From an uncultured Porphyromonadaceae bacterium (lineage in GTDB: Bacteria > Bacteroidota > Bacteroidia > Bacteroidales > Muribaculaceae), in the NCBI GenBank assembly GCA_900550645.1, contig URTA01000006.1:1-64000 (forward strand): DNA of 64,000 nucleotides, read 5' to 3'. Numbering within the stretch: the stretch's first letter is position 1; each line of letters begins with the position of its first letter. Shown here in pieces: positions 35,291-44,863 of this stretch. The notes under the pieces were generated by a model. That model searched no databases. It had not been told where the DNA came from and saw only the letters and a program-made list of their open reading frames with translations. The position numbers and the translations under genes were made by a program.

Positions 35291-37135
35291 TCAGTCTATA
35301 ACTTCTACAGAATCGCCTGAACATGAATCGGTTATCCATAGCGAGCCGTTTGTGGCTGACTGCTTCTGTACCTCCAGTTCATAGACCCTGAATTTCTTGC
35401 GGACAGTCAGTTCGTCGAATGTCGCGCCGTAACTCTTGTTGTTGTTTATGATGCCCCAGCCGTAACCGTTCAAGCCGCCTGAAAAGCGTGCAGTGCCGAT
35501 GTTGCCGAGGATGTAGGCATTGCCAGAGAACCTCATGCCGTCAGCTCCCTTGTCGCCGTAAACGCCCTCAATGAACACTCCGTCGCCGAGGTACAAGGTA
35601 TTCTCGATAAGGCTTGTCTTGTACTTGGAACTTATGACAGAGAATCTGTTCGCTTCCACAGGTTTGCTGAACACGAACATTTCCGCTTTGTTGCCCTGTG
35701 CAGTTGTTCCTATGTCAAAAACGAGGGATGCCGACCATTCGTTGTTAAGTGCCGCGAACATGGAATCTGTCTTGGCAAACCTAAGGCTAAAGGGTATGGT
35801 TTCGATATGAGGAAGGGCTGAAGAGTCCGTGTACAGATAGGGGAGACCTGCTTCCAATATGTCGGACTTGGGAGAATGAAGCATAACGCCGCTGGTGCTT
35901 CCCAGCCTTATGCGATGCTTGAACAGAACGCCCTTGTCATCAATGTCCGCGCCAGAATAGGTAGACATCACCTCTGTACCGGCAAGCGCAGTCCATGCAG
36001 AGAAACCGTTGCGGAACTGTCCTGCTCCTTCCTTGGAAACTATGGTGTAGTCGCCGTTGAAATGCCTGATGTCGGACTGGAGGTTGATAGCGATTGTCGG
36101 CACTCCCGAATCTCCATCCCCGAGGTTCATCACCATACCGGGCGCACAGAACGATACTATTCCAGGCTGTCCGTTCTGTACCTTGACTACCGACCTTGAG
36201 CTGAACTTGATGCTGTAGCCGGTCCACAGGTTAAGGTCTGATTCCAGCTGAAGGTAGCAGGTATTCTTCTCGCTCGAGGGTATATGGTCTTGGGGGTTGT
36301 CTGGGTCAATGGAATACAGCAGCATTTGTTCGTTCTCCCCGAGGTCGAAACCCTGCGAGGCGACAAGGCGACCACGGATTTCCTGTCCTCCGTCAACCAC
36401 AAGGTTTCCGTAGACGTGCGCGTCTTTCATCGACCAGTCAGTGGAATCATTGTTGCTGTTACCTGAATGGTAGTATTCCTTCGTGCCGTTGAAAAGCCCC
36501 TTGCTGTTTATGGTCACGTCTCCCAGTTTGAACGAGCCGTCGATCTCCAAAGCTCCAGACATGATGATGTCCTGGGAGTCGATGTGCAACTTATTGTCGG
36601 CGTAGAAAATCGATTGGTGCTGGGAGAAGAATATCCCCGCATCTCCAAGGTTGAGCTGTCCCTTTACGGTTGAATCTCCGTCAACTCGAAGATGACCGTC
36701 AACATGAGCTACACGGCCTTTGAACGAATCGGATTCGAGCGAGCCGTCGTGGGTCAGCTCCAGTATCATCTGGCCGTTGTGACCGCCCTGGAAGCCATAC
36801 AACGCACCTAATGCGCCGACCATGCTGTCGCCGCTCCGTGACACGAAACCTTCCCCCGGCGTTTCTCCGCCACCTCCGCCTGTAGTTGTCATGATGGCGT
36901 TTGCCCAGCCGTAGGCGGCGTTCTTCATCATGATGTCGGAATCCGTGAGTATCCTTTCACGAATGGCGTTCTGGTCGATGTTGCCTTCAGCGTCGAGCGG
37001 CGGGTCTTGTGAATAGTCCGGAAGCTCCACCTGATTAGCGTCGTGCATCATCTGGTAGAGCTTGCCGTACAACTCCGCCAGCCCGGAGCCGGTCTGCATT
37101 GTCGATATTCCGTCGTTCAGCGTCAGTGTTGCCAT
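35291..37135 (-). CDS. Tail structural protein with trimeric-fibre features
   Basis: From ATG 37135 (MATLTLNDGIST) the protein is about 614 residues. A Gly-rich linker at 90-100 leads to a repetitive beta region (VDGHLRVDGDSTVKGQLNLG) and a C-terminal part that repeats the motif G-N-I-G-T-A-R-F-S-G-G. The ATG overlaps the upstream TAA; a longer frame would reach into that gene. Likely a tail fibre-base or baseplate protein. Confidence 0.6.
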   Translation of the reverse strand: MATLTLNDGISTMQTGSGLAELYGKLYQMMHDANQVELPDYSQDPPLDAEGNIDQNAIRERILTDSDIMMKNAAYGWANAIMTTTGGGGGETPGEGFVSRSGDSMVGALGALYGFQGGHNGQMILELTHDGSLESDSFKGRVAHVDGHLRVDGDSTVKGQLNLGDAGIFFSQHQSIFYADNKLHIDSQDIIMSGALEIDGSFKLGDVTINSKGLFNGTKEYYHSGNSNNDSTDWSMKDAHVYGNLVVDGGQEIRGRLVASQGFDLGENEQMLLYSIDPDNPQDHIPSSEKNTCYLQLESDLNLWTGYSIKFSSRSVVKVQNGQPGIVSFCAPGMVMNLGDGDSGVPTIAINLQSDIRHFNGDYTIVSKEGAGQFRNGFSAWTALAGTEVMSTYSGADIDDKGVLFKHRIRLGSTSGVMLHSPKSDILEAGLPYLYTDSSALPHIETIPFSLRFAKTDSMFAALNNEWSASLVFDIGTTAQGNKAEMFVFSKPVEANRFSVISSKYKTSLIENTLYLGDGVFIEGVYGDKGADGMRFSGNAYILGNIGTARFSGGLNGYGWGIINNNKSYGATFDELTVRKKFRVYELEVQKQSATNGSLWITDSCSGDSVEVID

Positions 37136-38106
37136 TAAGGTTTGATTTGCACCACCTTGGTAAGCAGGCCCGAGATGCTGCCCTTGTACTGCTGCACCTG
37201 CGCTTTCATTTGCATGAAGCTGGCGATGTTCAAGGGCGGCTGCGGACCCAGCTGGGTGGTTGTCTTTATCTGAATAATAGCGTCGAGGATGCTGCAAAGG
37301 GTGTCACAAAGAACTTCTCCGACGACTGCGTGCTTCCCTGTGTTCTCTCCACCGAGGTATACAGTGCTGCCGTCAACCTTGACCAACGTGCCGCCGACTT
37401 CAATGGTCGCGCTGTCGCTTGTTATGGATTCCTTGGCGTTGCTGCCCACTTTCAGTTCCACGCTGCTGCTGTCAAGGGTAACTGAAGACTTGTCCGCGCC
37501 AACACTGTCGCAAATGCGCTCGGTGTCCTGTGTTCGGGATGTCGCCACTTCATTGCCAGTCAGGACCGTTGTCTTCACGCTGCCTTTGTCGTATGATGTA
37601 ACAGCCTGGTTGCCTGTCAGCTTCAGCTCATGCACATCCGGAGATTCCTCGTCTTCAGTGTCGAACTCCTCGCGCTCACGCACGCCTACTGACACCGAAC
37701 CGTGCGCGTCAAGCTGTATGGCATCAACGTGCGAGACCATGGTGATGAACTCGTTGCCGCTTTCAGGGTCTCGCGATACCATGACATCGGAGTACAGCTT
37801 CGGAATGATGACCATGCCCTGCTGGTTATCCTGTATGGCACTGAGAAATACGCCTTCATGCAGACCTTGCTTAACCTCATCGGTGTCTTCAACCGCAGTG
37901 TTCATGTATTCCTGCACATCGACGGTGCCGAGCAGCTCGCCTTCAGTATGTATCTTGCAGACGTAGCCGGTTATCATGCCTGTCCCCTTGACCACGCCTG
38001 AAACAGGGTTGACCACACCGTGTCGGGCGATAATCTGTATTGCCTCGCCTATGATATGGTTCGCCTGAAGGTCGGATATTTTATCGGCCTTTTTATTTCT
38101 TTTCAT
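37135..38106 (-). CDS. Baseplate spike-like protein
   Basis: A 323-residue protein: basic start, a beta-rich OB-like domain (GTGMITGYVCKIHTEGELLG) and a long repetitive Thr/Ser/Val/Asp beta-helix-like section, as in gpV or gp5 C-terminal spikes. It follows the hub gene (14-base overlap), the normal order hub then spike. It would form the membrane-piercing tip. Confidence 0.55.
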   Translation of the reverse strand: MKRNKKADKISDLQANHIIGEAIQIIARHGVVNPVSGVVKGTGMITGYVCKIHTEGELLGTVDVQEYMNTAVEDTDEVKQGLHEGVFLSAIQDNQQGMVIIPKLYSDVMVSRDPESGNEFITMVSHVDAIQLDAHGSVSVGVREREEFDTEDEESPDVHELKLTGNQAVTSYDKGSVKTTVLTGNEVATSRTQDTERICDSVGADKSSVTLDSSSVELKVGSNAKESITSDSATIEVGGTLVKVDGSTVYLGGENTGKHAVVGEVLCDTLCSILDAIIQIKTTTQLGPQPPLNIASFMQMKAQVQQYKGSISGLLTKVVQIKP

Positions 38107-39568
38107 CGCTCTTCTTGTCTTTATCCTCGTCCTTGTCCCTCGAGATGCAGTACGGCAGCTTCAAGGTCTGACGATAACCGTTTGTACCGAAGCGCGTTGT
38201 CACCTCGTCAACGAGGTAGTATCCGTTCTTGGCCTTATATTGGTTGTCTGTCAAGTGCACCTTTATGCCTGATATGATAGGGAAGTCGCCGAATATCGTT
38301 AGCGTCCCTTCAATGCCGTTCATATTGTAGCTCTCGAAGTACTTTATCGCCTCCTCAAGCAGAGCCTCGTGGCTTATGCCGATTTTCTTCGACATATACG
38401 GTATCACGGTGTATTTGCTGAGGTCTACCTTGTCTTTCGACTTGGTCAGAGGCCTTGCTCCGAGTTTCATTGACTTCTTTGACAGCTTGGTTTCGTTCAT
38501 CACTTGCCATTTTTCTTTCGACGGCTTGTCTGCCGACCATTCGGGGTTGCGCCTGATGGTAATGTGGTAGAACTTGTCCTGCTTGTCAAGCGCGGTTGCT
38601 TCTACTGCAAGGAATGTCTTGTCTGTTGCCATAAGCGTCAAGCCGTTGTCAGCCACGTTGTAGTCGAAGCGTATGTCGGGTATGCTGGCTTTGTCGGTGG
38701 TGAACCTCCTTGATATGCTTTGCCGCTGGATGCAGTCTGCCCCAGGGTTAGAAAAGTATGAACGGCCGACCTTTATGCAAGGCGTATCGCCGTCAAACTC
38801 GACGTATGAGAATATCTTGTACTTGCCCCATTCAGTAAGCACGTCGGCGACTGTAAGGTCTGGGGTAAGGTTTATCTTTCCTATGTCTATAGAGATTTTG
38901 GCTGTGTCCGGATGCAGCTTTAGTCCTGTGCCTTCAAGCAGCTTGTACGGACCGTCCTCTTTCAGTAGTGCCTGAACGGTTATGTTCTTCTTGGCTGTCA
39001 GCTTGGGGCAGGTCTTCTTTTTCAGCCCACTGGCAAGGTTCTCGCAGTACAGTTCAATCGGGGTGTCGAGGCTGCATTTGGTTATGTAGCCGTCAAACAT
39101 CTTGGTCAGGTACTTCTTGTATTCATTCAGTTTTCCCTCGTCTGACCAGATTGTCGGCTTGGACGATCCGATCTTTATCAGTTCAAGCACGTCCAGCTGC
39201 TTCTCTGTAAGGTAGCCAAGGTATATGCGTATACGGTTGCCGTTCTGAAAGTCCGAGACGGTTGCAGCCCTCGTGTTGTTCCGCAGTTCCTCAACCACGC
39301 CGTGATCCTGGAGGTTTACGTTCACCTGCACTTCAGAGGAAGCCGACTCTTGTGCGTTGGTCGTCTTCCGTATGATCGTGCCTCTGGGGAAGCGCACCGA
39401 AGCAGTCCCTATCAGCTCGCGATAGGAATCCTCGATTTCGATTTCCTCCACCTCCGCAAGCAGCATCGGCGAAACCGGCTTCTTGCAGGGATTCTTCGGG
39501 TCTTCCATCTTCCAGATTTCCACAAGGCTGATGAGGATATGGTAACTCTCTTCCGTTGTCTTTGCCAT
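38093..39568 (-). CDS. Baseplate hub protein (gpD/gp27-like)
   Basis: The 491-residue protein resembles late-control gpD / T4 gp27 hub proteins: beta-barrel segments such as YRELIGTASVRFPRGTIIRK near the start, a central LQDHGVVEELRNNTRA region, and a LysM-like or barrel section with VKVGRSYFSNPG. The C-terminus is a charged Asp/Lys tail. It lies between an upstream tail protein and the spike gene. Family assignment is by overall pattern, not by a decisive motif. Confidence 0.55.
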   Translation of the reverse strand: MAKTTEESYHILISLVEIWKMEDPKNPCKKPVSPMLLAEVEEIEIEDSYRELIGTASVRFPRGTIIRKTTNAQESASSEVQVNVNLQDHGVVEELRNNTRAATVSDFQNGNRIRIYLGYLTEKQLDVLELIKIGSSKPTIWSDEGKLNEYKKYLTKMFDGYITKCSLDTPIELYCENLASGLKKKTCPKLTAKKNITVQALLKEDGPYKLLEGTGLKLHPDTAKISIDIGKINLTPDLTVADVLTEWGKYKIFSYVEFDGDTPCIKVGRSYFSNPGADCIQRQSISRRFTTDKASIPDIRFDYNVADNGLTLMATDKTFLAVEATALDKQDKFYHITIRRNPEWSADKPSKEKWQVMNETKLSKKSMKLGARPLTKSKDKVDLSKYTVIPYMSKKIGISHEALLEEAIKYFESYNMNGIEGTLTIFGDFPIISGIKVHLTDNQYKAKNGYYLVDEVTTRFGTNGYRQTLKLPYCISRDKDEDKDKKSDEKK

Positions 39569-40671
39569 TATATCTGCGTGTCCGGGATTAGGTCAACAAG
39601 GCGACCGAAGCTCTCTTTGGCGATGCTTGTGGTGACTTCCGCCGACAGTTCCGCCAGTTTGCTGTTGAGGACAAAGCGCTCCCACTTGCTTGCTTCGGAA
39701 GCGGCAATCTCCATGTTCAGAAGGCCTATCGTGTCTTTCTTCACCTGTATGTCCTCGTCAGGCTCTATGGCCACACAAGACAATGAATACGGCTGGATAT
39801 TCTTGAACTCCGGCGAGCCGAGGTTGTAGTCGGTTATTATTACCCTCTTGACGTTCAGGTCGTTTATGAGGTAATGGTTGACTTCAACTATGCCTTTGTA
39901 TTGGCACAGCTGGATGAACTTCTGCACTGCCGAGCTGGGATACACGTCAATCTCGTCCGAGACTATGTTGCCCGAGATACTGAAGGATATGTCGTCTCCA
40001 GCTATGAGTTCCTTTCGTGAGAAGTCACGGCCTTGCACCTTGGTCATAACGAGCTGCTTGCCTGATTTGATGCTTACCTGCGGTGCTAGGTCGATGTGCG
40101 CCAACGTGGAGCAGGTGAACTCTGTTTTGGTCTGCGTTTGCTGGCTTTTGTGGACTGTCTGCGGATTGATGCCGAAAATGCCTGAAGCCTTGTTCTCGTA
40201 GGAATCCGGCTGTCCTTCCCAGATTACGTCCTCGTATGTAATCTTCTGCCCGTCTGGGAGCTGGTAGTAGAGAATAAGGGCTTCAGGCACAGGCGTGCCG
40301 TACTTGTCCTTGGCGACTATTGTCTGCTGTCCGGTCGAATCCTTGACTGGTATTCGCCCGTGCTGCTTGGTGAAGTCCTCGCGCTTCTTGATGAGGTCTA
40401 CCATGCTCATCTCCCTTTGAGCATCGACAGATTCCCGTAGACGTTTCTCGATTACACGTCGATAGCGGGGCAGCAGCTTGTCGAGTTCTGCTGCCGCCGA
40501 CTGCACCGCCGCTTGCTTGGCAACCTGGACGAGGATGTTCTTGTATGCGCGGTTGTTTCTGTACTTGACATCTCCGCCGGAACTGTGGAGCAGATGCCAC
40601 CCCACGCTTCCGACGAACTTTGATGCCCAGTCTATTGTGGAAAACTTAAGAGAGTTCCATACGTCAGTCAT
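39568..40671 (-). CDS. Tail protein next to tape measure (possibly DUF6046)
   Basis: A 367-residue protein with a helical first third and a beta-rich second half (about 190-330). It is directly downstream of the tape measure gene, where tail completion or distal-tail proteins lie. Its general shape recalls DUF6046 proteins of Bacteroidales phages, but this is from memory of the family and not certain. It overlaps the hub gene in TAATG form. Confidence 0.5.
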   Translation of the reverse strand: MTDVWNSLKFSTIDWASKFVGSVGWHLLHSSGGDVKYRNNRAYKNILVQVAKQAAVQSAAAELDKLLPRYRRVIEKRLRESVDAQREMSMVDLIKKREDFTKQHGRIPVKDSTGQQTIVAKDKYGTPVPEALILYYQLPDGQKITYEDVIWEGQPDSYENKASGIFGINPQTVHKSQQTQTKTEFTCSTLAHIDLAPQVSIKSGKQLVMTKVQGRDFSRKELIAGDDISFSISGNIVSDEIDVYPSSAVQKFIQLCQYKGIVEVNHYLINDLNVKRVIITDYNLGSPEFKNIQPYSLSCVAIEPDEDIQVKKDTIGLLNMEIAASEASKWERFVLNSKLAELSAEVTTSIAKESFGRLVDLIPDTQI

Positions 40672-40682
40672 TGCAAAACCAT

Positions 40683-43600
40683 TTATCCATGCCAGGTGTC
40701 GTCGAAGTTATGAACCACGTCGATGAGTGCCTGGGCTAATTGTTCCTTGAGATTGTTGATGACCTCCACATTGTCAGGGTTGCTGAGGTCTATCTTTTCC
40801 ACGCAAAGAAGGTTGTTGATGTTTACAATTACCTGTTTCGGCGCGGCTGTGTTGCTGCCGTATCGAGACTTGTAACCTTCATGCCCTTTTTTCTTTTTCT
40901 TCGAGCCGGGGTCGTCAGCTACTATAGGGTTCCCATTGTCATTAGTTTTATTTTTTTGGCTGGCAGCGTAAGCATTGGCCATCTGTTGGGGGGTCATGGA
41001 AGATTTTGTCTTTGAGGCTTTCCCATTAGAGGGTAAACCAAAGGCATTTCGTACAGTGTTGCTAACAGCACCAAGTGCACCTGTTTGTGGCGTATTGAAA
41101 AGGGTTTTGTTATTGTTGACCAATGGCCGAAGAGCTGGAGGCAACATATTTGCCCAATATTGAGCCCAGTTAAATGAGCCTAAGGTGCTTCCCAATCCCC
41201 AAACAGAATCTGTGAAGTTTTGTAGGGTAGTCTGCACCATCACGAAAGAACCGTCTTCTGCAAGCTGATACCACATCTTGTCGGTTGCATCATACTGCCA
41301 GTGCAGGCCATTTATTACCAAGTCAGTTTTGCCCGCTATGTCTTCAAGTTTTCCTTCTGTTTCGAGGAACGCTTGGGCTGTAGTCAACAATAGATTAGCG
41401 TTGTTTGTCAGTGCAATTCCTGCCGGGTCTGATGCTAGCCCCATGGTTTTTATTGCCTCCGTAACGCGCTGCATATTACCGACGGTGATTTTTGCCATTT
41501 CTTCAGCTGTCGCAAATTCGTACATCTTGGTCTGGGTGTTATATACACTCATGTCATGGAAAGCATTGTTGTAGTAGCCAAATGTCCTGAACCAGTCTCC
41601 TGTATTGGCTGGTGAGTAGTTTTGCATCGCTGTCCCCACTTCATTGCCCATATTGGTGTAAGTCATATATCTGGCAAGAGTGCTGTCGGTGAGCTTCCCT
41701 GCGGCATATTCGGTCATGTAGGCGTTAACAGCTTCCTGAATGGGCTTTAACACCTCCTGCATATTCTGCCATACAACGCGGCGTGCATCCCAGTCCTTCA
41801 AGATTCGGGCTGAATCCCACTTCTCGTTCATGTCGGTCGCGTTTTCCCAGCGTATAAGCCCGCTAATCTGACTGGGGTCATACGTCTTGGCAAGCGACTC
41901 GAAGTATGTGTTGAAAGTCTCCTGGGTGACACCTCTTGTCAGGCCGAGCTGGTTGATTCTGGCGTTCACGGATCCGATGGCTTTCTCATAATATCCGCCG
42001 GTCATAAGCTCAGTGGTGGCCGCCATTGAACGCATAAGGCCTTCTCGTTTATCGTCATCAAAAAGTCCGCCATCATCTATGCCTTTGGTTATTGTTCCAT
42101 CAGGACGCTTAAGGGTGAAAGCCATAGCCTGTTCTGTAACGTCTCCATAACCTTTAGGTACTGCATTTAGTACTGCATCAACGGTACTGCCTCCCCACAC
42201 TTTCTCCCAATTTCCCATTATCTTATCGTAGATAGAGGTCGTAGTGTTTGCTGGAGCTTCTTCCTTAGGCGTCAGTCCAAGCAACTCTTTCATCATCGCG
42301 ATACGATTGGCGACAAGTGTGTTGATGTCATCGTGCCTGTTATATACTCCGTCAAGAGCTTGTTGTATCTTGTTTTCTGAGTTAATCAGTATTCCATTTG
42401 CAGTCCACGTTAGACGAGTCGCTTCTGCTAAACGTTCAGCAGCTTCAATGGCTCTAGAAATAGATGCCCATACCTGTCCGACGGCTCCTAATCCAGCAAG
42501 AGCTACTGCCGCAGCCCAGCCCGCAGGGCCTCCAGCCATTGCAGCCATTCCTGCGGCACTATAGAATACGCCCGCAGCTGTATCTTGCCATTTCCCATCC
42601 TCTCTTGTGAGTTCGTGCATGCCAAACCCTATACCAGCCATACCTCCAATTCCGCTGGCCATAGGTCCCTTTGCAAAGTTCTTAGCCTGTTGCCACCCGA
42701 TTCTTTTCGCATACCTTTTGGTATCGTGCTTGTACGCAACGAACCCTGGGAAATCATTGCCATGAGGGCGATTCAGGTTGACCAACCCCTTCGCAGCCTT
42801 AACACTCTGCTTATGTGTCACTCCAGGAAGCCAAGAAACCCCCAACGGCATCATACCTCCCGACATAGCCGCAGCAGTTCCTCCGCTTCCGAACACAGCT
42901 GAAGTGCCGAACCAAGACATCTGCTTCTTCAGTGTCATCATGCTCATTCCCAGTCCTCTCACGGCAAGCGATATATTCTTTATGAACATGAGTCCGTGAA
43001 GCGCGACCCGCATGGCGTTGAAGGCCGAGACGATAGGCCAGATGTACAGCTTGAACTTCGCCCACATGACGATGAAGCCGCCGAAATGGTCGAACAGCCA
43101 CTTGAACCACTTAGTCACGTCAGCCATTATCTTCCCGAACTGGATGAATACCTTGAACGCCTCGTCGAAGGCTTTCTTGGCTTCCCCGCTCTTCAGCCAT
43201 TCTATGCCTGTCCTCAGCGCGTTCCTTATCACGCCGTCAACTTTGGAAAATGCAGTCACGCCGTTGTCCTGGAAGACTGACGTAAGCTGCGCCCAAAGTC
43301 CTTGGATGGTGTTCTTCTTCTCGTCGGCAAGCCGCTTGGCCATGCCTTGGGAGAGGAAGTTTTCGGCTATGATCTCGTTCCATTCCTGAACGTGTTTGAC
43401 AAGCGCGACAGCACCGGCCGCAGCGGTCTTATGGAACATCTGGTAGAACACACTGATGTCGAGGTTCTTTTGAGCAAGCTCGTTGAATACGTCTATGAGA
43501 TCTTTTCTGTCATTGCCCTTTCCAGGATTTACCTCAGCTTTGTCCCAAGCCTTCTGCTGCTTCTTGGTTGGGTTGACAATGTTGCCCATAATGGTACGCA

Positions 43601-44693
43601 AGGTAGTACCAGCTTGCGATCCCTTGATACCTGCATTGCCCAGAATACCGATTGCAGCAGCCGAATGTTCAAAAGGCACGTCCGCCGCTGAAAGAAGCGA
43701 TGCAGAATACTTGTAGGCCTCTGCGATTTCCGTCAGCGTGGTGTTAGACATCGTGAACGTGTTGACCATGACATCAGCTGCATTACGCATTTTTTCAGGT
43801 ACGATGTTGTATGCAGTCATGATATTAGTAACCAAGTCCGCAGTCTGTCCCAAATCCGTGTCACCTACGAGGGCAATATCAGCAATAGGACGTATCGCGT
43901 TTCGGATAGCATCCACGTCCAGGCCTGCCATAGCAAGGAACTTGGCCGCGTCCGCAACCTCAGTCACCTTGAACTTCGTTTCCAAGCCGACATCACGCAC
44001 CGTGCGCTGCATCAAGGAAAACCGCCCTGCGAAGTCGTCCAACTTGTCGTGGCTCTTCAGGATGTTCTCGACGGTCTTCATGGTGTTGTCGTATGCAACC
44101 GAATCGTTAAGGATATTGTTGAACAGAGCTCCTATGCCGGCGATACCGTATGCGATACCCATGCCCTTCAGCATATCGATTGCCATGCCTCCGTTTGCGG
44201 TGAGCTGAGTCGGGCCGAAAGTCTTGTAGACTATATCCTTTGGACGGTTTGGCCATATCGATCTCACGCGCCCCGCATTGCGGTACGGGCTGGTTGCCGC
44301 GTATGCCGATGCGTAAGGCTTGGTTACTGGCGGCGGAGCTGCTGCGGTCGCGGTAGTAGACCGGGGCGCTTTTCCTGCTGCTTTTCCACCTCCAACAGGT
44401 GCTGCGCCGGGCATGACTGAAGCGACAAGGTTTGCCTCTTTCTTCAGCTGACGCAACTTGCCCAGAAGCCTGTTGATTCGCTGCTCTGCTTGACTGGTTT
44501 TTATTTGGATGGTGGGGGCTTTCTTCGACAATCCGTCCATCTGGGTCTTCAGTTTGTTGAGAGCCCGGCTTACCTTGCGGAACGGTTCTGCCGCGTTGGT
44601 AAGCTGCTTGGTTGCCGCCGTAAAAGCCTCGATGCTTTTGATGGCGTTTTCGGTCAATACGTTGACCTGATATGTGACCTGATAGTTGGCCAT
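40683..44693 (-). CDS. Tail tape measure protein
   Basis: The 1336-residue protein is the longest in the window. It has an N-terminal coiled coil (about 15-80), a TP901-type tape-measure core (AKFLAMAGLDVDAIRNAIRP, ... FEHSAAAIGILGNAGIKGSQ), hydrophobic membrane-like stretches (about 520-560 and 690-740) and a low-complexity C-terminus. It sets tail length and may enter the host membrane during DNA ejection. A candidate late promoter lies 25 bases upstream. Confidence 0.92.
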   Translation of the reverse strand: MANYQVTYQVNVLTENAIKSIEAFTAATKQLTNAAEPFRKVSRALNKLKTQMDGLSKKAPTIQIKTSQAEQRINRLLGKLRQLKKEANLVASVMPGAAPVGGGKAAGKAPRSTTATAAAPPPVTKPYASAYAATSPYRNAGRVRSIWPNRPKDIVYKTFGPTQLTANGGMAIDMLKGMGIAYGIAGIGALFNNILNDSVAYDNTMKTVENILKSHDKLDDFAGRFSLMQRTVRDVGLETKFKVTEVADAAKFLAMAGLDVDAIRNAIRPIADIALVGDTDLGQTADLVTNIMTAYNIVPEKMRNAADVMVNTFTMSNTTLTEIAEAYKYSASLLSAADVPFEHSAAAIGILGNAGIKGSQAGTTLRTIMGNIVNPTKKQQKAWDKAEVNPGKGNDRKDLIDVFNELAQKNLDISVFYQMFHKTAAAGAVALVKHVQEWNEIIAENFLSQGMAKRLADEKKNTIQGLWAQLTSVFQDNGVTAFSKVDGVIRNALRTGIEWLKSGEAKKAFDEAFKVFIQFGKIMADVTKWFKWLFDHFGGFIVMWAKFKLYIWPIVSAFNAMRVALHGLMFIKNISLAVRGLGMSMMTLKKQMSWFGTSAVFGSGGTAAAMSGGMMPLGVSWLPGVTHKQSVKAAKGLVNLNRPHGNDFPGFVAYKHDTKRYAKRIGWQQAKNFAKGPMASGIGGMAGIGFGMHELTREDGKWQDTAAGVFYSAAGMAAMAGGPAGWAAAVALAGLGAVGQVWASISRAIEAAERLAEATRLTWTANGILINSENKIQQALDGVYNRHDDINTLVANRIAMMKELLGLTPKEEAPANTTTSIYDKIMGNWEKVWGGSTVDAVLNAVPKGYGDVTEQAMAFTLKRPDGTITKGIDDGGLFDDDKREGLMRSMAATTELMTGGYYEKAIGSVNARINQLGLTRGVTQETFNTYFESLAKTYDPSQISGLIRWENATDMNEKWDSARILKDWDARRVVWQNMQEVLKPIQEAVNAYMTEYAAGKLTDSTLARYMTYTNMGNEVGTAMQNYSPANTGDWFRTFGYYNNAFHDMSVYNTQTKMYEFATAEEMAKITVGNMQRVTEAIKTMGLASDPAGIALTNNANLLLTTAQAFLETEGKLEDIAGKTDLVINGLHWQYDATDKMWYQLAEDGSFVMVQTTLQNFTDSVWGLGSTLGSFNWAQYWANMLPPALRPLVNNNKTLFNTPQTGALGAVSNTVRNAFGLPSNGKASKTKSSMTPQQMANAYAASQKNKTNDNGNPIVADDPGSKKKKKGHEGYKSRYGSNTAAPKQVIVNINNLLCVEKIDLSNPDNVEVINNLKEQLAQALIDVVHNFDDTWHG

Positions 44694-44718
44694 GGCTAAT
44701 TCAGATTATGAGTTTATG

Positions 44719-44726
44719 AAGAATAG
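44719..44726 (-). promoter_or_regulatory. Candidate phage late promoter element before tape measure
   Basis: On the minus strand CTATTCTT followed by CATAAACTC, 25 bases upstream of the tape measure start. With a plus-strand cassette directly upstream, the gene needs its own promoter here. Confidence 0.6.
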
Positions 44727-44811
44727 TGCTGAAGAGGGCGAATTGTGTGAAAGGGGGGCGGAAACTTTGAGGCATATCGCGGCGTTTTACGGACAAATAC
44801 AGGCATCAGGT

Positions 44812-44843
44812 ATTGCAAGGCTGGTGGATTTGTTGTACCTTTG
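44812..44843 (+). promoter_or_regulatory. Bacteroides-type promoter for the ATPase-nuclease pair
   Basis: ATTG (44812-44815), a 20-base spacer and TACCTTTG (44836-44843) on the plus strand. It runs against all neighbouring structural genes, so the cassette is expressed independently of the late operon. Confidence 0.75.
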
Positions 44844-44863
44844 CATCAGCCTATATGTACACT